Assembly: GCA_965249045.1 (NCBI GenBank)
Contig: OZ252213.1
Span: 558,001 to 622,000, forward strand
Source of the DNA: Nemesobacter sp965249045
GTDB lineage: Bacteria > Desulfobacterota_D > UBA1144 > Nemesobacterales > Nemesobacteraceae
Length of the DNA: 64,000 nt
Direction: 5' to 3'
Shown here: positions 43,201 to 51,686 of the stretch, in pieces
How the letters are laid out: each line of letters begins with the position of its first letter
Numbering within the stretch: position 1 is the stretch's first letter
Translations under genes and position numbers: made by a program
Notes under the pieces: generated by a model
Databases searched by the model: none
Told to the model about the DNA's origin: nothing
Seen by the model: only the letters and a program-made list of their open reading frames with translations

Positions 43201-45514
43201 CAACGCGGAGGTAACGCTTAGCTGGGATGCGCCTGATGATGATGGCGGTAGCGCCATTGAGCGGTACGAATACCAGGTTGACAGCGGAGAGTGGGTCTCA
43301 ACGGGAGGGACAACAACCACATACACGGTCACTGGTCTTACAAATGGAGATCCCTATGAATTCAGGGTACGTGCGGTAAGCGACGCCGGTGACGGCGCCG
43401 AATCTGAGCCAATAAGTGCTACGCCCGCCACTGTGCCGGGTGCGCCTCTGAATCTGGAGGGAGTGCGTGGCAACGCGGAGGTAACGCTTAGCTGGGATGC
43501 GCCTGATGATGATGGCGGTAGCGCCATTGAGCGGTACGAATACCAGGTTGACAGCGGAGAGTGGGTCTCAACGGGAGGGACAACAACCACATACACGGTC
43601 ACTGGTCTTACAAATGGAGATCCCTATGAATTCAGGGTACGTGCGGTAAACGATGTTGGTCCTGGAGCCGAATCAGCTCCTGTAAGCGTCGCGCCTGCCA
43701 CTGTGCCGGGTGCTCCGTGGAATCTGACCTTAACGCCGGGCGACAAGCATATGATGCTTAGATGGGAGCGCCCCGCGGATAACGGCGGTCTGCCGATCAC
43801 CGGTTACCAGTACAGCCAGAAAGAAGAAGACAGATCGTTCGGCAGCTGGATCTCCATAGATAACAGCGCTTCTGGGGAGGCGAACGAGAGCAGCTACGCG
43901 GTAACGGGCCTTAAAAACGGCACTGTCTACTCCTTCAGGGTGCGCGCGGTGAACGCCGTGGGTCCGGGAGAAGCTTCCGCCGAAGCCACGGCCGAGGTGA
44001 GCAGTCCCACTTTTCGGCGTGTCAAACGCGCCAACCTCAGTATTCTTCCGACGTTTGGGCGGACTATGGCGAGGAATTCGGTTGACGCGCTGACTTGGCG
44101 TCTTGACAGTGTGCTTTCGGGATCCTTTGAGCGGACGGGAATGTTCAGACTTATGGATCAGCACGCGGGGCTTCACGAAGTCCTTGGAACTGATATATGG
44201 GATGATCCGGATCAGTGGGAAGAACTTAGCCTTGAGGAACTGCTTTACGGGTCTTCGTTCATAATAGAAGCCGGAGTGATGCCCAGAAAACCAAAGGAGT
44301 ATCCAAAAGAGTATTCGACGGAATATCCGAAAGAAGATTCTGCGGATGAGAACATGTGGGTTAACGAGGATGAAAAACCCGTGGTTGTCGAGAGAAAAGG
44401 CGACATCGGATTCTGGGGGAAGGCGGATTACAACAATCTTTCGGTTTCCGGTGACGAATTGTTTGCATGGGACGGGAAGATGGTGAGCGGTTACATGGGA
44501 GTTGACAGGTGGGTGAACGAGAAGGTGCTGACGGGACTTTTCGTGTCTTTGACGAAGGGAAATTTTGATTATACGGATGCCACCCTTGGAGAAGAAGGGA
44601 GAGGAGATTACTATGTGAAGATGCTGAGCGTATCTCCGTATGTTTCCTGGTTCCTGTCCAATGACGTTTACCTGTGGAGCGCGCTTGGCTACGGTCGCGG
44701 GGGAATAGACATAGATGATGAAGAAGCACAGAGCGTCGCCACAAGCGACCTGAGCTACAAGTCGGTGGCTGTGGGAGGAAGCGGAAGGCTGTTTGATGTT
44801 GGAGACACGACGTTCTCACTTAAGAGTGAAGCGTTTAAGGTGTGGATGGATGTAGAAGGCGACGACTATTTGATCGACGAGTTGTCGGTGGACGTGCATC
44901 AGTTGCGCCTCAGCATGGAGGGAAGCTACGAGTACAGGTTCGCGTCTGGAACCTGGTTCAATCCCTTGGTCGAGGTTGCGCTTCGTCACGACGGAGGAGA
45001 CGGGGAGACGGGTACGGGAGTCGAACTCGGAGGAGGCTTCCTCTATGAAAATCCGAACCTTGGTCTCAGCGTCTCGGGCAGAGGTCGCTGGCTTGCGGCG
45101 CACAGTTCGCAGGAATTTAGTCAGTGGGGAGTTGGAGGAGCCGTGATCTTTGATACGGGAGCGGACAAGCGCGGCGCGTTATTCAGCGTAGCACCCGAAT
45201 GGGGGGACACCTCAAGCGGGGTTGAGGGTCTTTGGGAGCGGGGAGTGGAAGGACTGTCATCGAAGGACGGCGGGGATGCCGGTATGCATCTTGACGCGGA
45301 GTTCGGGTACGGACTCTCGGCTCTCGGGGGAGATGGGCTTCTTACTCCTTACAGCGGCCTCAGGCTCGGGGGAGACGGACGGCGTCAGTATAGACTCGGC
45401 AGTCGCCTGGATCTCGGGCGCTCGGCCAGCCTGAGTCTTGAGACCGAGCGCAGGCAGAGCGATACCAGGAAGCCTGAGCATGGAATTATGCTTAGAGGAA
45501 AGCTTAACTTCTGA
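40280..45514 (+). CDS. Giant surface protein: SRCR, Fn3, cadherin-like repeats and C-terminal autotransporter-type barrel
   Basis: 1,744 residues from ATG 40280. A hydrophobic signal (ACILLAIFLPLVFLCVTAHA, about 76-95) follows a long basic N-terminal extension. Next is an SRCR domain (about 95-218): IRLGGVEQ, GYLEVEHNGVWRGVCDD, DAQVACRHL, WLDDMLCEG and GNDNCKAYEYAGAVC, with six cysteines as in group A. Then come one Fn3, alternating TLSxxQPQVGT...SGETWIWEKS repeats and cadherin-like repeats (RSVDEN...LDYETKSSYSVTV), three Fn3 repeats (about 960-1240) and a beta-barrel of about 370 residues ending in GKLNF. It is probably displayed on the outer membrane as an adhesin; SRCR is typical of animal receptors, so host interaction is a reasonable inference. 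Confidence 0.85.
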   Translation: MVEHKRLVSWVKRQRKSQSPSYLDERKANPSPDRANFRLLETLLMLFCLKGPGFLRPLSFPTSGKTRNFKSGACILLAIFLPLVFLCVTAHAAEGDIRLGGVEQSAENGTIQGYLEVEHNGVWRGVCDDYFTDRDAQVACRHLNHESPGLGKALRHLDGPSDDFWLDDMLCEGDEIKLSLCPRSVNPGVPGQEIQPSDSEYWGNDNCKAYEYAGAVCYQTVTTPKAPKNLVATSREQNMILLEWDTPYFILEEVEQEPASHMYSIVTGYKIEVSEDGGNNWDDLVSNTNLVSNTNSMRTTYFHQGLSLGDTRHYRVSAINSEGTSDPSNITSATVGGTSSVDEPGTATLSSSQPQVGTAVAATLSDPDGSVSGETWIWEKSTDKSSWSEISGETSASYTPVAGDVGYYLRATASYSDGQGSGKSAEAVSQNQVQAAPVSNSAPEFSGTTTTRSVDENTGAGVNIEAPVSATDQNNDTLEYSLGGTDAASFDIVASSGQLQTKAALDYEGKSSYSVIVTANYLSNASDTITVTISVTNVDELGVATFSYPSPFQVNEVLTATLSDPDGSISGETWIWERSLNQNSGWTVIPGATSASYTLVVADEDHYLRATATYTDAVFGSGKTAQAVSTKVPNLNWPPMFEIPPPTFSVPENSAAGVEIGTPVTAADQEMDPLTYSLDYTDGASFDIDSSTGQIKTKAPLDYETKDSYSVTVTARDRDVDDVEVQSDTIMVTINVTNEDDPGEVTLSSVQPQVDTELEANLTDSDGSVSGETWVWEKSTSRTNGWGTISGAMSASYTPVAGDVDNYLRVKVTYTDGHGSDKMAYVVSDLVVRVEPPSNRAPEFSAATATRSVDENSAAGVEIGTPVTAADQEMDPLTYSLEGSDAASFALADPTSGQIKTKAPLDYETKSSYSVTVKATDPSGLNDTIVVTINVNDVNESISPPSNTKTSSQVTKSTPTTVPHAPSGLMATRGNAEVTLSWDAPDDDGGSAIERYEYQVDSGEWVSTGGTTTTYTVTGLTNGDPYEFRVRAVSDAGDGAESEPISATPATVPGAPLNLEGVRGNAEVTLSWDAPDDDGGSAIERYEYQVDSGEWVSTGGTTTTYTVTGLTNGDPYEFRVRAVNDVGPGAESAPVSVAPATVPGAPWNLTLTPGDKHMMLRWERPADNGGLPITGYQYSQKEEDRSFGSWISIDNSASGEANESSYAVTGLKNGTVYSFRVRAVNAVGPGEASAEATAEVSSPTFRRVKRANLSILPTFGRTMARNSVDALTWRLDSVLSGSFERTGMFRLMDQHAGLHEVLGTDIWDDPDQWEELSLEELLYGSSFIIEAGVMPRKPKEYPKEYSTEYPKEDSADENMWVNEDEKPVVVERKGDIGFWGKADYNNLSVSGDELFAWDGKMVSGYMGVDRWVNEKVLTGLFVSLTKGNFDYTDATLGEEGRGDYYVKMLSVSPYVSWFLSNDVYLWSALGYGRGGIDIDDEEAQSVATSDLSYKSVAVGGSGRLFDVGDTTFSLKSEAFKVWMDVEGDDYLIDELSVDVHQLRLSMEGSYEYRFASGTWFNPLVEVALRHDGGDGETGTGVELGGGFLYENPNLGLSVSGRGRWLAAHSSQEFSQWGVGGAVIFDTGADKRGALFSVAPEWGDTSSGVEGLWERGVEGLSSKDGGDAGMHLDAEFGYGLSALGGDGLLTPYSGLRLGGDGRRQYRLGSRLDLGRSASLSLETERRQSDTRKPEHGIMLRGKLNF
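42232..42921 (+). repeat. 81-bp exact direct repeat within cadherin-like domains
   Basis: Bases 42232-42312 recur identically at 42841-42921, a spacing of 609 bp (203 codons, one Ig-like plus cadherin-like unit). It encodes ENSAAGVEIGTPVTAADQEM and the next residues. Confidence 0.85.
43199..43649 (+). repeat. 181-bp exact direct repeat within tandem Fn3 domains
   Basis: Bases 43199-43379 are identical to 43469-43649; the period is 270 bp, exactly one 90-residue Fn3 domain. Identity without even synonymous change points to recent duplication or gene conversion. Confidence 0.9.
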
Positions 45515-45600
45515 TTGGTTGCGTAGGAGCGTTTAGAGCGCCGATCGGTTCCCTTCTTCACAAAATGAACTTCAGGTAAGGATCTGCGTCTTTACGAAGG

Positions 45601-47448
45601 TTAGAGCCAGTCGTCTTCAGACATACCGGCGGGACGGTTGTGAAAATTTTCCGTGTCCACGCTGTTTTTAAAACCCCGGAACTGAAGCAGCCCCGAGATT
45701 GCGGGTTTTATCTGGCTTCTTTCAACTACGAGGTGAACCCCGCCGTTTTCCTCGTAGAACTCAGAGGACATTATTTTCGGGTCGACCCCGCGACCGCCGC
45801 TTGTGAGTTTTACGACGCGGTCCCCGGCAAAGGCGATGGTTGCTTTTTTCTCCGCTATTAGGAAATCTCCCTGCACCGCGTAGCTCGCCAGAGCCCCTCC
45901 CGTTGTCGGGTGAGCTAGTATGGAGATGTTCGGAAGCCCGTGTTCTTTCAGTCTCATAATCGCGGCTATGGTTTTCGCCATCTGGTAAAGCGCCACGGTT
46001 CCTTCCTGCATCCGGGCGCCTCCGCTTACCGTTACCGTTACCAGGGGAAGCCTGTTCTCTATGGCGTAGCTCACTACTATGTTCATCTTCTCGCCGAAAA
46101 CGGAGCTCATCGATCCGCCCATGAACCGGAAATCGCAGACCGCAACCGCCACGGGTATGCCGAACATGGTCCCGTAGCCCGTTACGAGGGAATCTTTCGA
46201 GTCGGTTTTCCCGGCGAGTTTCTGCCTTGAAGAGGAATAGTTGAAAAACTTGAAGACCGGGTCTACATCTTCTAGGGAAAGAGCGGGTTCTATTTCGTGG
46301 AAAGACGCCTCGTCGAGGAGAAAGTCCAGATAATCATCGGAACTCAGCGCTTCGGGCCTGTTGCAGTAAGGACACGAGGAGTGGTTCGCGTGGAGCTCTT
46401 TTTTCGTCAGCTGTTTTTTGCAGCCCGGGCGTATGATTTTTCCCTGGCCGTCCTTTTCGTCGTTGCAGAAATGAGGTTCCGATCCGTAGATGGCTATCTG
46501 CATTTCTGAGATGTCGGGATTCTCTTTTTTTCCGCTGAAGTAGTAAGGGAGCCAGGCTCTTATTTTCTTTGAAATTCCCCCGTAGATTCTCTGTTGTTTT
46601 TTCACCCTTCCGCACTTTTCGATTTTCCTTCGCAGTTCCTCGCGCAGGTGCCTTACGTCGAAGCGGTCAAGTTCCTTTGAGGCGGCGGTAAGCGACGCCT
46701 GCAGGTTCTTGAGGGTCGAGGGGATATAATTGCTTCTTCCTAGAGGGGCTTCTTTTACCACTTCGTCTATTATTCCGTACTTCTTCATGTGAGTCGCTGT
46801 AGGCTGCAGCACCTCAAGTGCTTCTGGGATCTTGTCCGCGCTTCTGAAAAGAATCGCGGAGCATCCCTCGGCCGTTATTACGGAATATTCGGCACGCGAG
46901 AGCATCAATCTTCTGTGTCCTAGCTGTATCGCGATCGCGCCGCCGCTTCCCCCGAGCCCGAGTACGGTGGTTATCGTTTTCGTTTTTATGGAAATCATTT
47001 TTGACTGGCAGTAGGAGATCAGCCAGGACTGAAGTTTTTCGGCAGAGTACTCGTAGGGATCTCCGCCGATGGTGTCGATGAACGTGTAGAGCTTGAGGCG
47101 GTGCTGTTCGGCGTATGCCATCATGCACAAAGAGAGTCCGTAACCGTCGGCCTTTACCATTCCGTAGTTAAGTTTCGTTCTTTCTTTTTCGCTCGAAGGG
47201 GTCTGCTGGGCTATTACGGCAACTTCCTCTCCGGTGCCCTTGAACACGGCGGTGCCTACTATTACGGCGGGGTCGTTAACGAACTCGATCTTCTTGCCCG
47301 AAGGGCCATGGATAAAGTTTCTAAACCCGTAGAGCTTGTTCCAGGGAGTAAAGTCGGTAAAGAGGGTTCCGATCAGGTGCTTTGACTTGATCCTGTCGTA
47401 GCTCTTTGCCTCCTCATGGGCCTGAAGTATTTTTGCCGTTGATGCCAT
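45601..47448 (-). CDS. Fused acetyl-CoA carboxylase carboxyltransferase, alpha then beta
   Basis: 615 residues from ATG 47448. The N-terminal half is AccA-like: VKADGYGLSLCMMAYAEQH, LYTFIDTIGGDPYEYSAE, GLGGSGGAIAIQLGHRRLML, YSVITAEGCSAILFRSADK. The C-terminal half is AccD-like, with a four-Cys zinc finger region (HFCNDE, PGCKKQLT, SSCPYCNRPE), GYGTMFGIPVAVAVCDFRFMGGSMSS, VTVSGGARMQEG and HPTTGGALASYAVQGD. Most bacteria have separate subunits. It would carboxylate acetyl-CoA from carboxybiotin for fatty-acid synthesis. BirA, AccB and AccC are not in the window. Confidence 0.92.
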   Translation of the reverse strand: MASTAKILQAHEEAKSYDRIKSKHLIGTLFTDFTPWNKLYGFRNFIHGPSGKKIEFVNDPAVIVGTAVFKGTGEEVAVIAQQTPSSEKERTKLNYGMVKADGYGLSLCMMAYAEQHRLKLYTFIDTIGGDPYEYSAEKLQSWLISYCQSKMISIKTKTITTVLGLGGSGGAIAIQLGHRRLMLSRAEYSVITAEGCSAILFRSADKIPEALEVLQPTATHMKKYGIIDEVVKEAPLGRSNYIPSTLKNLQASLTAASKELDRFDVRHLREELRRKIEKCGRVKKQQRIYGGISKKIRAWLPYYFSGKKENPDISEMQIAIYGSEPHFCNDEKDGQGKIIRPGCKKQLTKKELHANHSSCPYCNRPEALSSDDYLDFLLDEASFHEIEPALSLEDVDPVFKFFNYSSSRQKLAGKTDSKDSLVTGYGTMFGIPVAVAVCDFRFMGGSMSSVFGEKMNIVVSYAIENRLPLVTVTVSGGARMQEGTVALYQMAKTIAAIMRLKEHGLPNISILAHPTTGGALASYAVQGDFLIAEKKATIAFAGDRVVKLTSGGRGVDPKIMSSEFYEENGGVHLVVERSQIKPAISGLLQFRGFKNSVDTENFHNRPAGMSEDDWL

Positions 47449-47699
47449 GGTGCACTCTGCGCGACTGCTTCGCAAATCCGCTAGGTGTATAAGTATATAA
47501 GTTAAATTTGTTTACGCGAAAAGGAACTTGTTTTTCCGGGAACCGCCTTTCATCTCCCGCGGGATTTCCGGGATTGCTGTCCGCACATCCGATTCCCGCG
47601 CCCCAAAGTCCGTTCTCGCTCAACTGAACTGCGCAGGTCTGCTACGGGATTTGAAAACGGTTTTGTGGGGGGAATCTGAATACTCCGGATTTTTGCTTT

Positions 47700-48023
47700 T
47701 TACGCCGTGAAAGACTGTCCGCAACCGCAGGAACCAGTTGCGTTCGGATTTTCGATCGCAAAGCCCGTTCCGTTAAGACCATCCTTGAAATCCAGAACCG
47801 ATCCGTCGAGGTAGGTATAGCTAATCTCGTCGATGGCGACTTTTATGCCGTCGGATTCAATCATGTTGTCTCCTTCTTCGGCCTCGTCGTCAAATCCCAT
47901 CTCATAGGAAAACCCGGAACAGCCCCCGGGCACTATTCTCACCCGGAGAAACGCGTTCTCGATATCGTCTTCGGCAAGAAGCTTCTTTATTTCATTTACG
48001 GCTTTGGGAGTTACGGAAAACAT
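47700..48023 (-). CDS. erpA: ErpA/IscA-type iron-sulfur insertion protein
   Basis: 107 residues from ATG 48023 (AGGAGG upstream). HesB-fold pattern: VTPKAVNEIKKLLAED, LRVRIVPGGCSGFSYEMGFD and a C-terminal GSCGCGQSF, giving the three conserved cysteines of A-type carriers. It delivers Fe-S clusters to apo-proteins such as LipA, also encoded in this window. IscA and ErpA cannot be separated by eye, so the symbol is tentative. A long upstream extension in frame is not coding. Confidence 0.88.
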   Translation of the reverse strand: MFSVTPKAVNEIKKLLAEDDIENAFLRVRIVPGGCSGFSYEMGFDDEAEEGDNMIESDGIKVAIDEISYTYLDGSVLDFKDGLNGTGFAIENPNATGSCGCGQSFTA

Positions 48024-48188
48024 ATTTCCTCTGCCTCCTCGCAATGTAAGTTTTTTACCACGCCACCTAACAAAATACAACCGGCAATCGCAATTGTCAA
48101 AGCAGAACAGGGAAGCGGATCGTTTATGCGACTGCGGGCACCCCCTGCGGTTTGCCCGGCTGCCCCGGTTTCCTGTATAGTTTTTCGC

Positions 48189-49319
48189 GTGAGCAGAACC
48201 GCCTACCTTATAATCGATTCGAGCGAGCGCAACTCGGATCTTTACCACAGAACCGGTTTTTTCGTTCCGGATCCCGTTATTTTTTTCGAGCACGACGGGG
48301 AAGGAACCCTCGTTCTAAGCGATCTTGAGCTTGAGCGGGGAAAGAAAGAGGCCAGGGTGGAACGGGTCGTTTCCCTAAGGGAGTGCGCTGCCAGGATTGG
48401 CGGCGGCGGGAGAAAAAGACCCGGTATCGCGGATGTGTCCGCAGCCCTCCTCAGGGAAAGAGGAATAAAAAGTCTGGTTGTCCAGAGAAGCTTTCCGGTC
48501 TTCTACGCCGATGCGCTTCGGGGGGCGGGTTTTTTCGTCAGGACTGCGAAAACCGATTTTCTTTTCCCGGGGCGCCTTAGAAAATCCCCCGCGGAAGTCT
48601 CGCTCATAAAAAAAGCGCTTTCAGTCACGGCCGAAGCCATGAGACTTGCAGTTTCCCTTATCTCGGACTCCGTGGCGAAAGGCTCCGTGCTTTACCGTGA
48701 GGGCAGGCCCCTTACCTCTGAGATCGTGCGCTCCGCGGCAAACTCCCACCTCGCTTCGCGGGGATACCTGGCTTCTAACACCATAGTGGCGGGAGGGGTT
48801 CAGGGATCCATGCCCCACGAGACGGGTTCGGGTCCTCTTGCGGCCGGATGGCCGGTGGTGATCGACATCTTTCCTAGATCCCAGGAGAACGGCTATTTTG
48901 GCGACATGACCAGGACAGTCGTTAAGGGGGAGCCTTCAAGGGAGCTTTCAAGAATGTACGATACGGTTCTTCGCGGTCAGAAAATCGCGTTTTCCATGAT
49001 AAAAGACGGCGTAAGGTCAAAGGACGTGCACGGCGCGATAATGGATTTTTTCGCAAAGCGCGGCTTTGAGACCTCCGTTTCTCCCTCGGGAAAACCGGAA
49101 GGCTTCATTCATTCCACGGGACACGGCCTCGGGCTTGACATCCATGAGCCGCCACGGATCGGTCCGGGGAAAGAGATTTTAAGGGAAGGAAACGTCGTTA
49201 CGGTCGAGCCCGGTCTTTACTACGAGCGCCTCGGGGGAGTAAGGATAGAGGACGTGGTTTTGGTCACGCGGGACGGAAACGAGAACCTGACCAGATGTTC
49301 CAAGAGATTTCGGGTCTGA
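48189..49319 (+). CDS. M24-family metallopeptidase (Xaa-Pro aminopeptidase-like)
   Basis: 376 residues from GTG 48189. A creatinase-like N-terminal domain (YLIIDSSERNSDLYHRTGF to about 150) precedes the pita-bread catalytic domain with metal ligands in VVIDIFPRSQENGYFGDMTRTVV (Asp, Asp), STGHGLGLDIHEPP (His) and VVTVEPGLYYERLGGVRIED (Glu, Glu). It probably removes N-terminal residues before proline. It is divergent from erpA and 17 bp upstream of mazG. Confidence 0.88.
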   Translation: MSRTAYLIIDSSERNSDLYHRTGFFVPDPVIFFEHDGEGTLVLSDLELERGKKEARVERVVSLRECAARIGGGGRKRPGIADVSAALLRERGIKSLVVQRSFPVFYADALRGAGFFVRTAKTDFLFPGRLRKSPAEVSLIKKALSVTAEAMRLAVSLISDSVAKGSVLYREGRPLTSEIVRSAANSHLASRGYLASNTIVAGGVQGSMPHETGSGPLAAGWPVVIDIFPRSQENGYFGDMTRTVVKGEPSRELSRMYDTVLRGQKIAFSMIKDGVRSKDVHGAIMDFFAKRGFETSVSPSGKPEGFIHSTGHGLGLDIHEPPRIGPGKEILREGNVVTVEPGLYYERLGGVRIEDVVLVTRDGNENLTRCSKRFRV

Positions 49320-49336
49320 GGCGCTCGTAGAAAATC

Positions 49337-50110
49337 ATGATGGAAGAAAAAAAAACTTTTGAAGATATAGTTTCGCTCGCAAAGAGTCTCCGCGCCCCCG
49401 ACGGCTGTCCTTGGGACAGGGAGCAGACTCTCGGGTCGCTTCGTGCGTACGTTCTTGAAGAGGCCTACGAGGTAATACAGGCAATAGAGCTTGGAGACAC
49501 AGACGATCTTATTGAGGAGCTTGGGGATTTTCTCTTCCAGGTTGTTTTCATCTCCCAGATAGCAAGCGAAGAGGGGGAGTTCGACGTAAGCGACGTTACG
49601 CAAAGACTCCATGACAAGCTCATAAGAAGACATCCTCACGTGTTCGGGGAGAAAAAGGCCAAAGACGCCGCCGAAGCCGTAAGAAGCTGGAACGCCGAGA
49701 AGCTTAAGGAGAAAAAAGGGAAAGTCGCTCTCGAGGAAATACCCAGGGCCATGCCCTCTTTGATGAGAGCTCAGAGGGTCGGGGAAAAGGCGGCTCGCGC
49801 CGGGTTTGACTGGAGCGACGCTTCTTCGGTTCTCCTTAAGGTAAAAGAGGAGCTGCTTGAACTTGAGCGTGAGATGGAAGCGGGCGAGAAAGACAGATCC
49901 CGGGAGGAGTGGGGAGACCTCGTTTTTTCCGTTGTGAACCTCGCAAGGCATCTTGACATTGATGCCGAGACCACGTCTCACGGGGCTGTCGCGAAGTTTA
50001 TGGAGAGATTCTCCCGCCTGGAGGAAAAGGCGCAGACGGAGAAAAAAGAGATAAAGGCGCTTTCCATGGAGCAGCTTGAGGAGATCTGGGAAGAGGTGAA
50101 AAAGAGATAG
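49337..50110 (+). CDS. mazG: Nucleoside triphosphate pyrophosphohydrolase MazG
   Basis: 257 residues with two MazG domains: CPWDREQTLGSLRAYVLEEA and ELGDTDDLIEELGDFLFQVV in the first, and LLKVKEELLELEREM with REEWGDLVFSVVNLARHL in the second, keeping the EExxE...ExxD magnesium-binding pattern. It hydrolyses non-canonical or excess NTPs to NMP and PPi. It follows the M24 peptidase gene by 17 bp, likely co-transcribed. IS sequence starts 33 bp downstream of the stop. Confidence 0.95.
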   Translation: MMEEKKTFEDIVSLAKSLRAPDGCPWDREQTLGSLRAYVLEEAYEVIQAIELGDTDDLIEELGDFLFQVVFISQIASEEGEFDVSDVTQRLHDKLIRRHPHVFGEKKAKDAAEAVRSWNAEKLKEKKGKVALEEIPRAMPSLMRAQRVGEKAARAGFDWSDASSVLLKVKEELLELEREMEAGEKDRSREEWGDLVFSVVNLARHLDIDAETTSHGAVAKFMERFSRLEEKAQTEKKEIKALSMEQLEEIWEEVKKR

Positions 50111-50143
50111 TTTTTTCTTCGTTTTTTTAACCGTGAACGGTTC

Positions 50144-50572
50144 GTGGTTTCAAGTTCGAAACGCAACCCTTGATGTAGATTAAAAAGGCAAGTTGCAGTA
50201 ATCTTCGCAACTCTCTTTTAACCATCACATCAAAAGGAGCGTTTGAATGAGAAAACCAAGGCAACTTACCTTGGGACAAAGATACCAGATTGCCATTTTA
50301 CGGAAAGCAGGTCACAACCAGACCCAGATTGCAAGGCACTTGGGCGTGCACAAATCCACCATAAGCAGGGAACTTAGCTGCAATCTCGGCAAACGCGGTT
50401 ACCGTCCCAAGCAGGCCCAGAGGCTTGCGGATGCCAGGCGCAACTGTTCCCGAAACCGTATCCCGCAACAAACCTGGATTCGTGTGGAGCAGCTGCTAAG
50501 AGAAGACTGGAGCCCCCGGCAGATAACCAGCTGGCTTGCCCAGAACGAGGGGATTGAGGTAAGCGGTGTTTT
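50144..50572 (+). pseudogene. IS30-family element, left end and N-terminal half of its transposase
   Basis: The left end carries TTTCAAGTTCGAAACGCAAC (50148-50167). From ATG 50247 (AAAAGGAG upstream) the frame reads MRKPRQLTLGQRYQIAILRK, then HNQTQIARHLGVHKSTISRE, a typical IS30 N-terminal HTH, and continues to NEGIEVSG, where the next IS begins at about 50573. The integrase core is missing, and it is not found beyond the adjacent IS. The element is therefore truncated, not just interrupted. Confidence 0.8.
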
Positions 50573-50657
50573 TCAGGATAGTTGTCGCATATTTTGTTTC
50601 ATTCGCCCTAACGATTACCTCCCAATAGTTTCCATGTCAAATTGTTTTCAGTCATAA

Positions 50658-51684
50658 TCAAGCGGCTTTTTCGCAGTTGTCAGGATTAAGCCGAACCTCT
50701 CGTATCTCAGACCAGTCCCGCGTCTTGCCCGACCAGCGACAGGGGTTCTTCTCCCTGGCTTGTTTATACAGTTCATCGCGTCGTGAGAGAATTTCTTTAT
50801 CAACACCCTCATGACGCTGCGCGGGCGTAACGAACTTTATGGTGCTGTGCAGGTGTTCCTCGTTGTACCATCCCACGAACTTCAACCCATCCGCGCGCCT
50901 GCGTTATATCTTCAAAATGCTTGTCCGGATAATACGGCACGTATTTCATCGTCTTGAACAAAGATTCAGAATAAGCGTTGTCACTGCTTACCCCCGGACG
51001 GCTGAAAGACGGAATCACTCCGAGCTTCCCCAAGGTCGCAACCAGAGCCGCTCCCCTCATCGCTCCTCCGTTATCCGAATGCAGGGTCACCTGATCGGGC
51101 TTGATTCCTTCTCCGCGGCAGATATCCGTCATAAGATCTGCGGCTCTGGCGCTTGATTCTTTCCCGTAGACCTGCCATCCCACTATCTTTCTGCTGTATA
51201 TGTCCATTACCATGTACAGGTAAAAGTACATCCCCGTAATCCTTGAGGGGATCCACGTTATGTCCCAGCTGTAAACCTGGTTCGGTCCCGTTGCCGCAAG
51301 CTCCCGGGGTTTCTTTGCGCTCCCGGGTTTTGAGCGGTGACGATGGGTCATCTGTCCCCGCTCTTTGAGAACCCTGTAGAATGTCGATTCACTGGCTATA
51401 TAAAGCCCGGAATCGGCCAGGGCGGGCACTATCTTGCACGGGGGCAAGTCCGAGTACCCGGGGCTGTTTGCAACCTCCACGATCTTCTCTCTCTCCTCCT
51501 TGCCAAGCTTGTTCGGGGGCTCATGTCGGGCGTCCCGACGCCCGTCATGAGCATTGTCCGGCTTTGTCCATCTCTGAAGCGTTCTTGGGCTTGTTCCCGC
51601 GATCTCACACGCCTTCGCGCGCCTCGCTCCAGCTTTCACCGCCTCATCAATCAAGCCGATTATCTCCTGCCTGTCTTCACTCAC
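50658..51684 (-). pseudogene. IS3-like transposase OrfB, frameshifted near its 3' end
   Basis: From ATG 51684 the frame has an N-terminal HTH region, VYSWDITWIPSRITGMYFYL (Asp), VTLHSDNGGAMRGAAL (Asp) and SSDNAYSESLFKTMKYVPYY (Glu). At about 50880 it slips: the annotated frame ends ARGWVEVRGMVQRG and stops at 50809, while the proper end MKFVGWYNEEHLHSTIKFVT to NPDNCEKAA continues in another frame to 50658. One inserted base explains it. The DDE residues precede the shift, but the end of the catalytic domain is altered. Confidence 0.82.
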
Positions 51685-51686
51685 AG

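Noticed and set aside
43199..43649. Repeats as a possible CRISPR array
   Set aside because: Only two copies of 181 bp, in frame within Fn3 domains; no CRISPR array or cas gene is present in the window.
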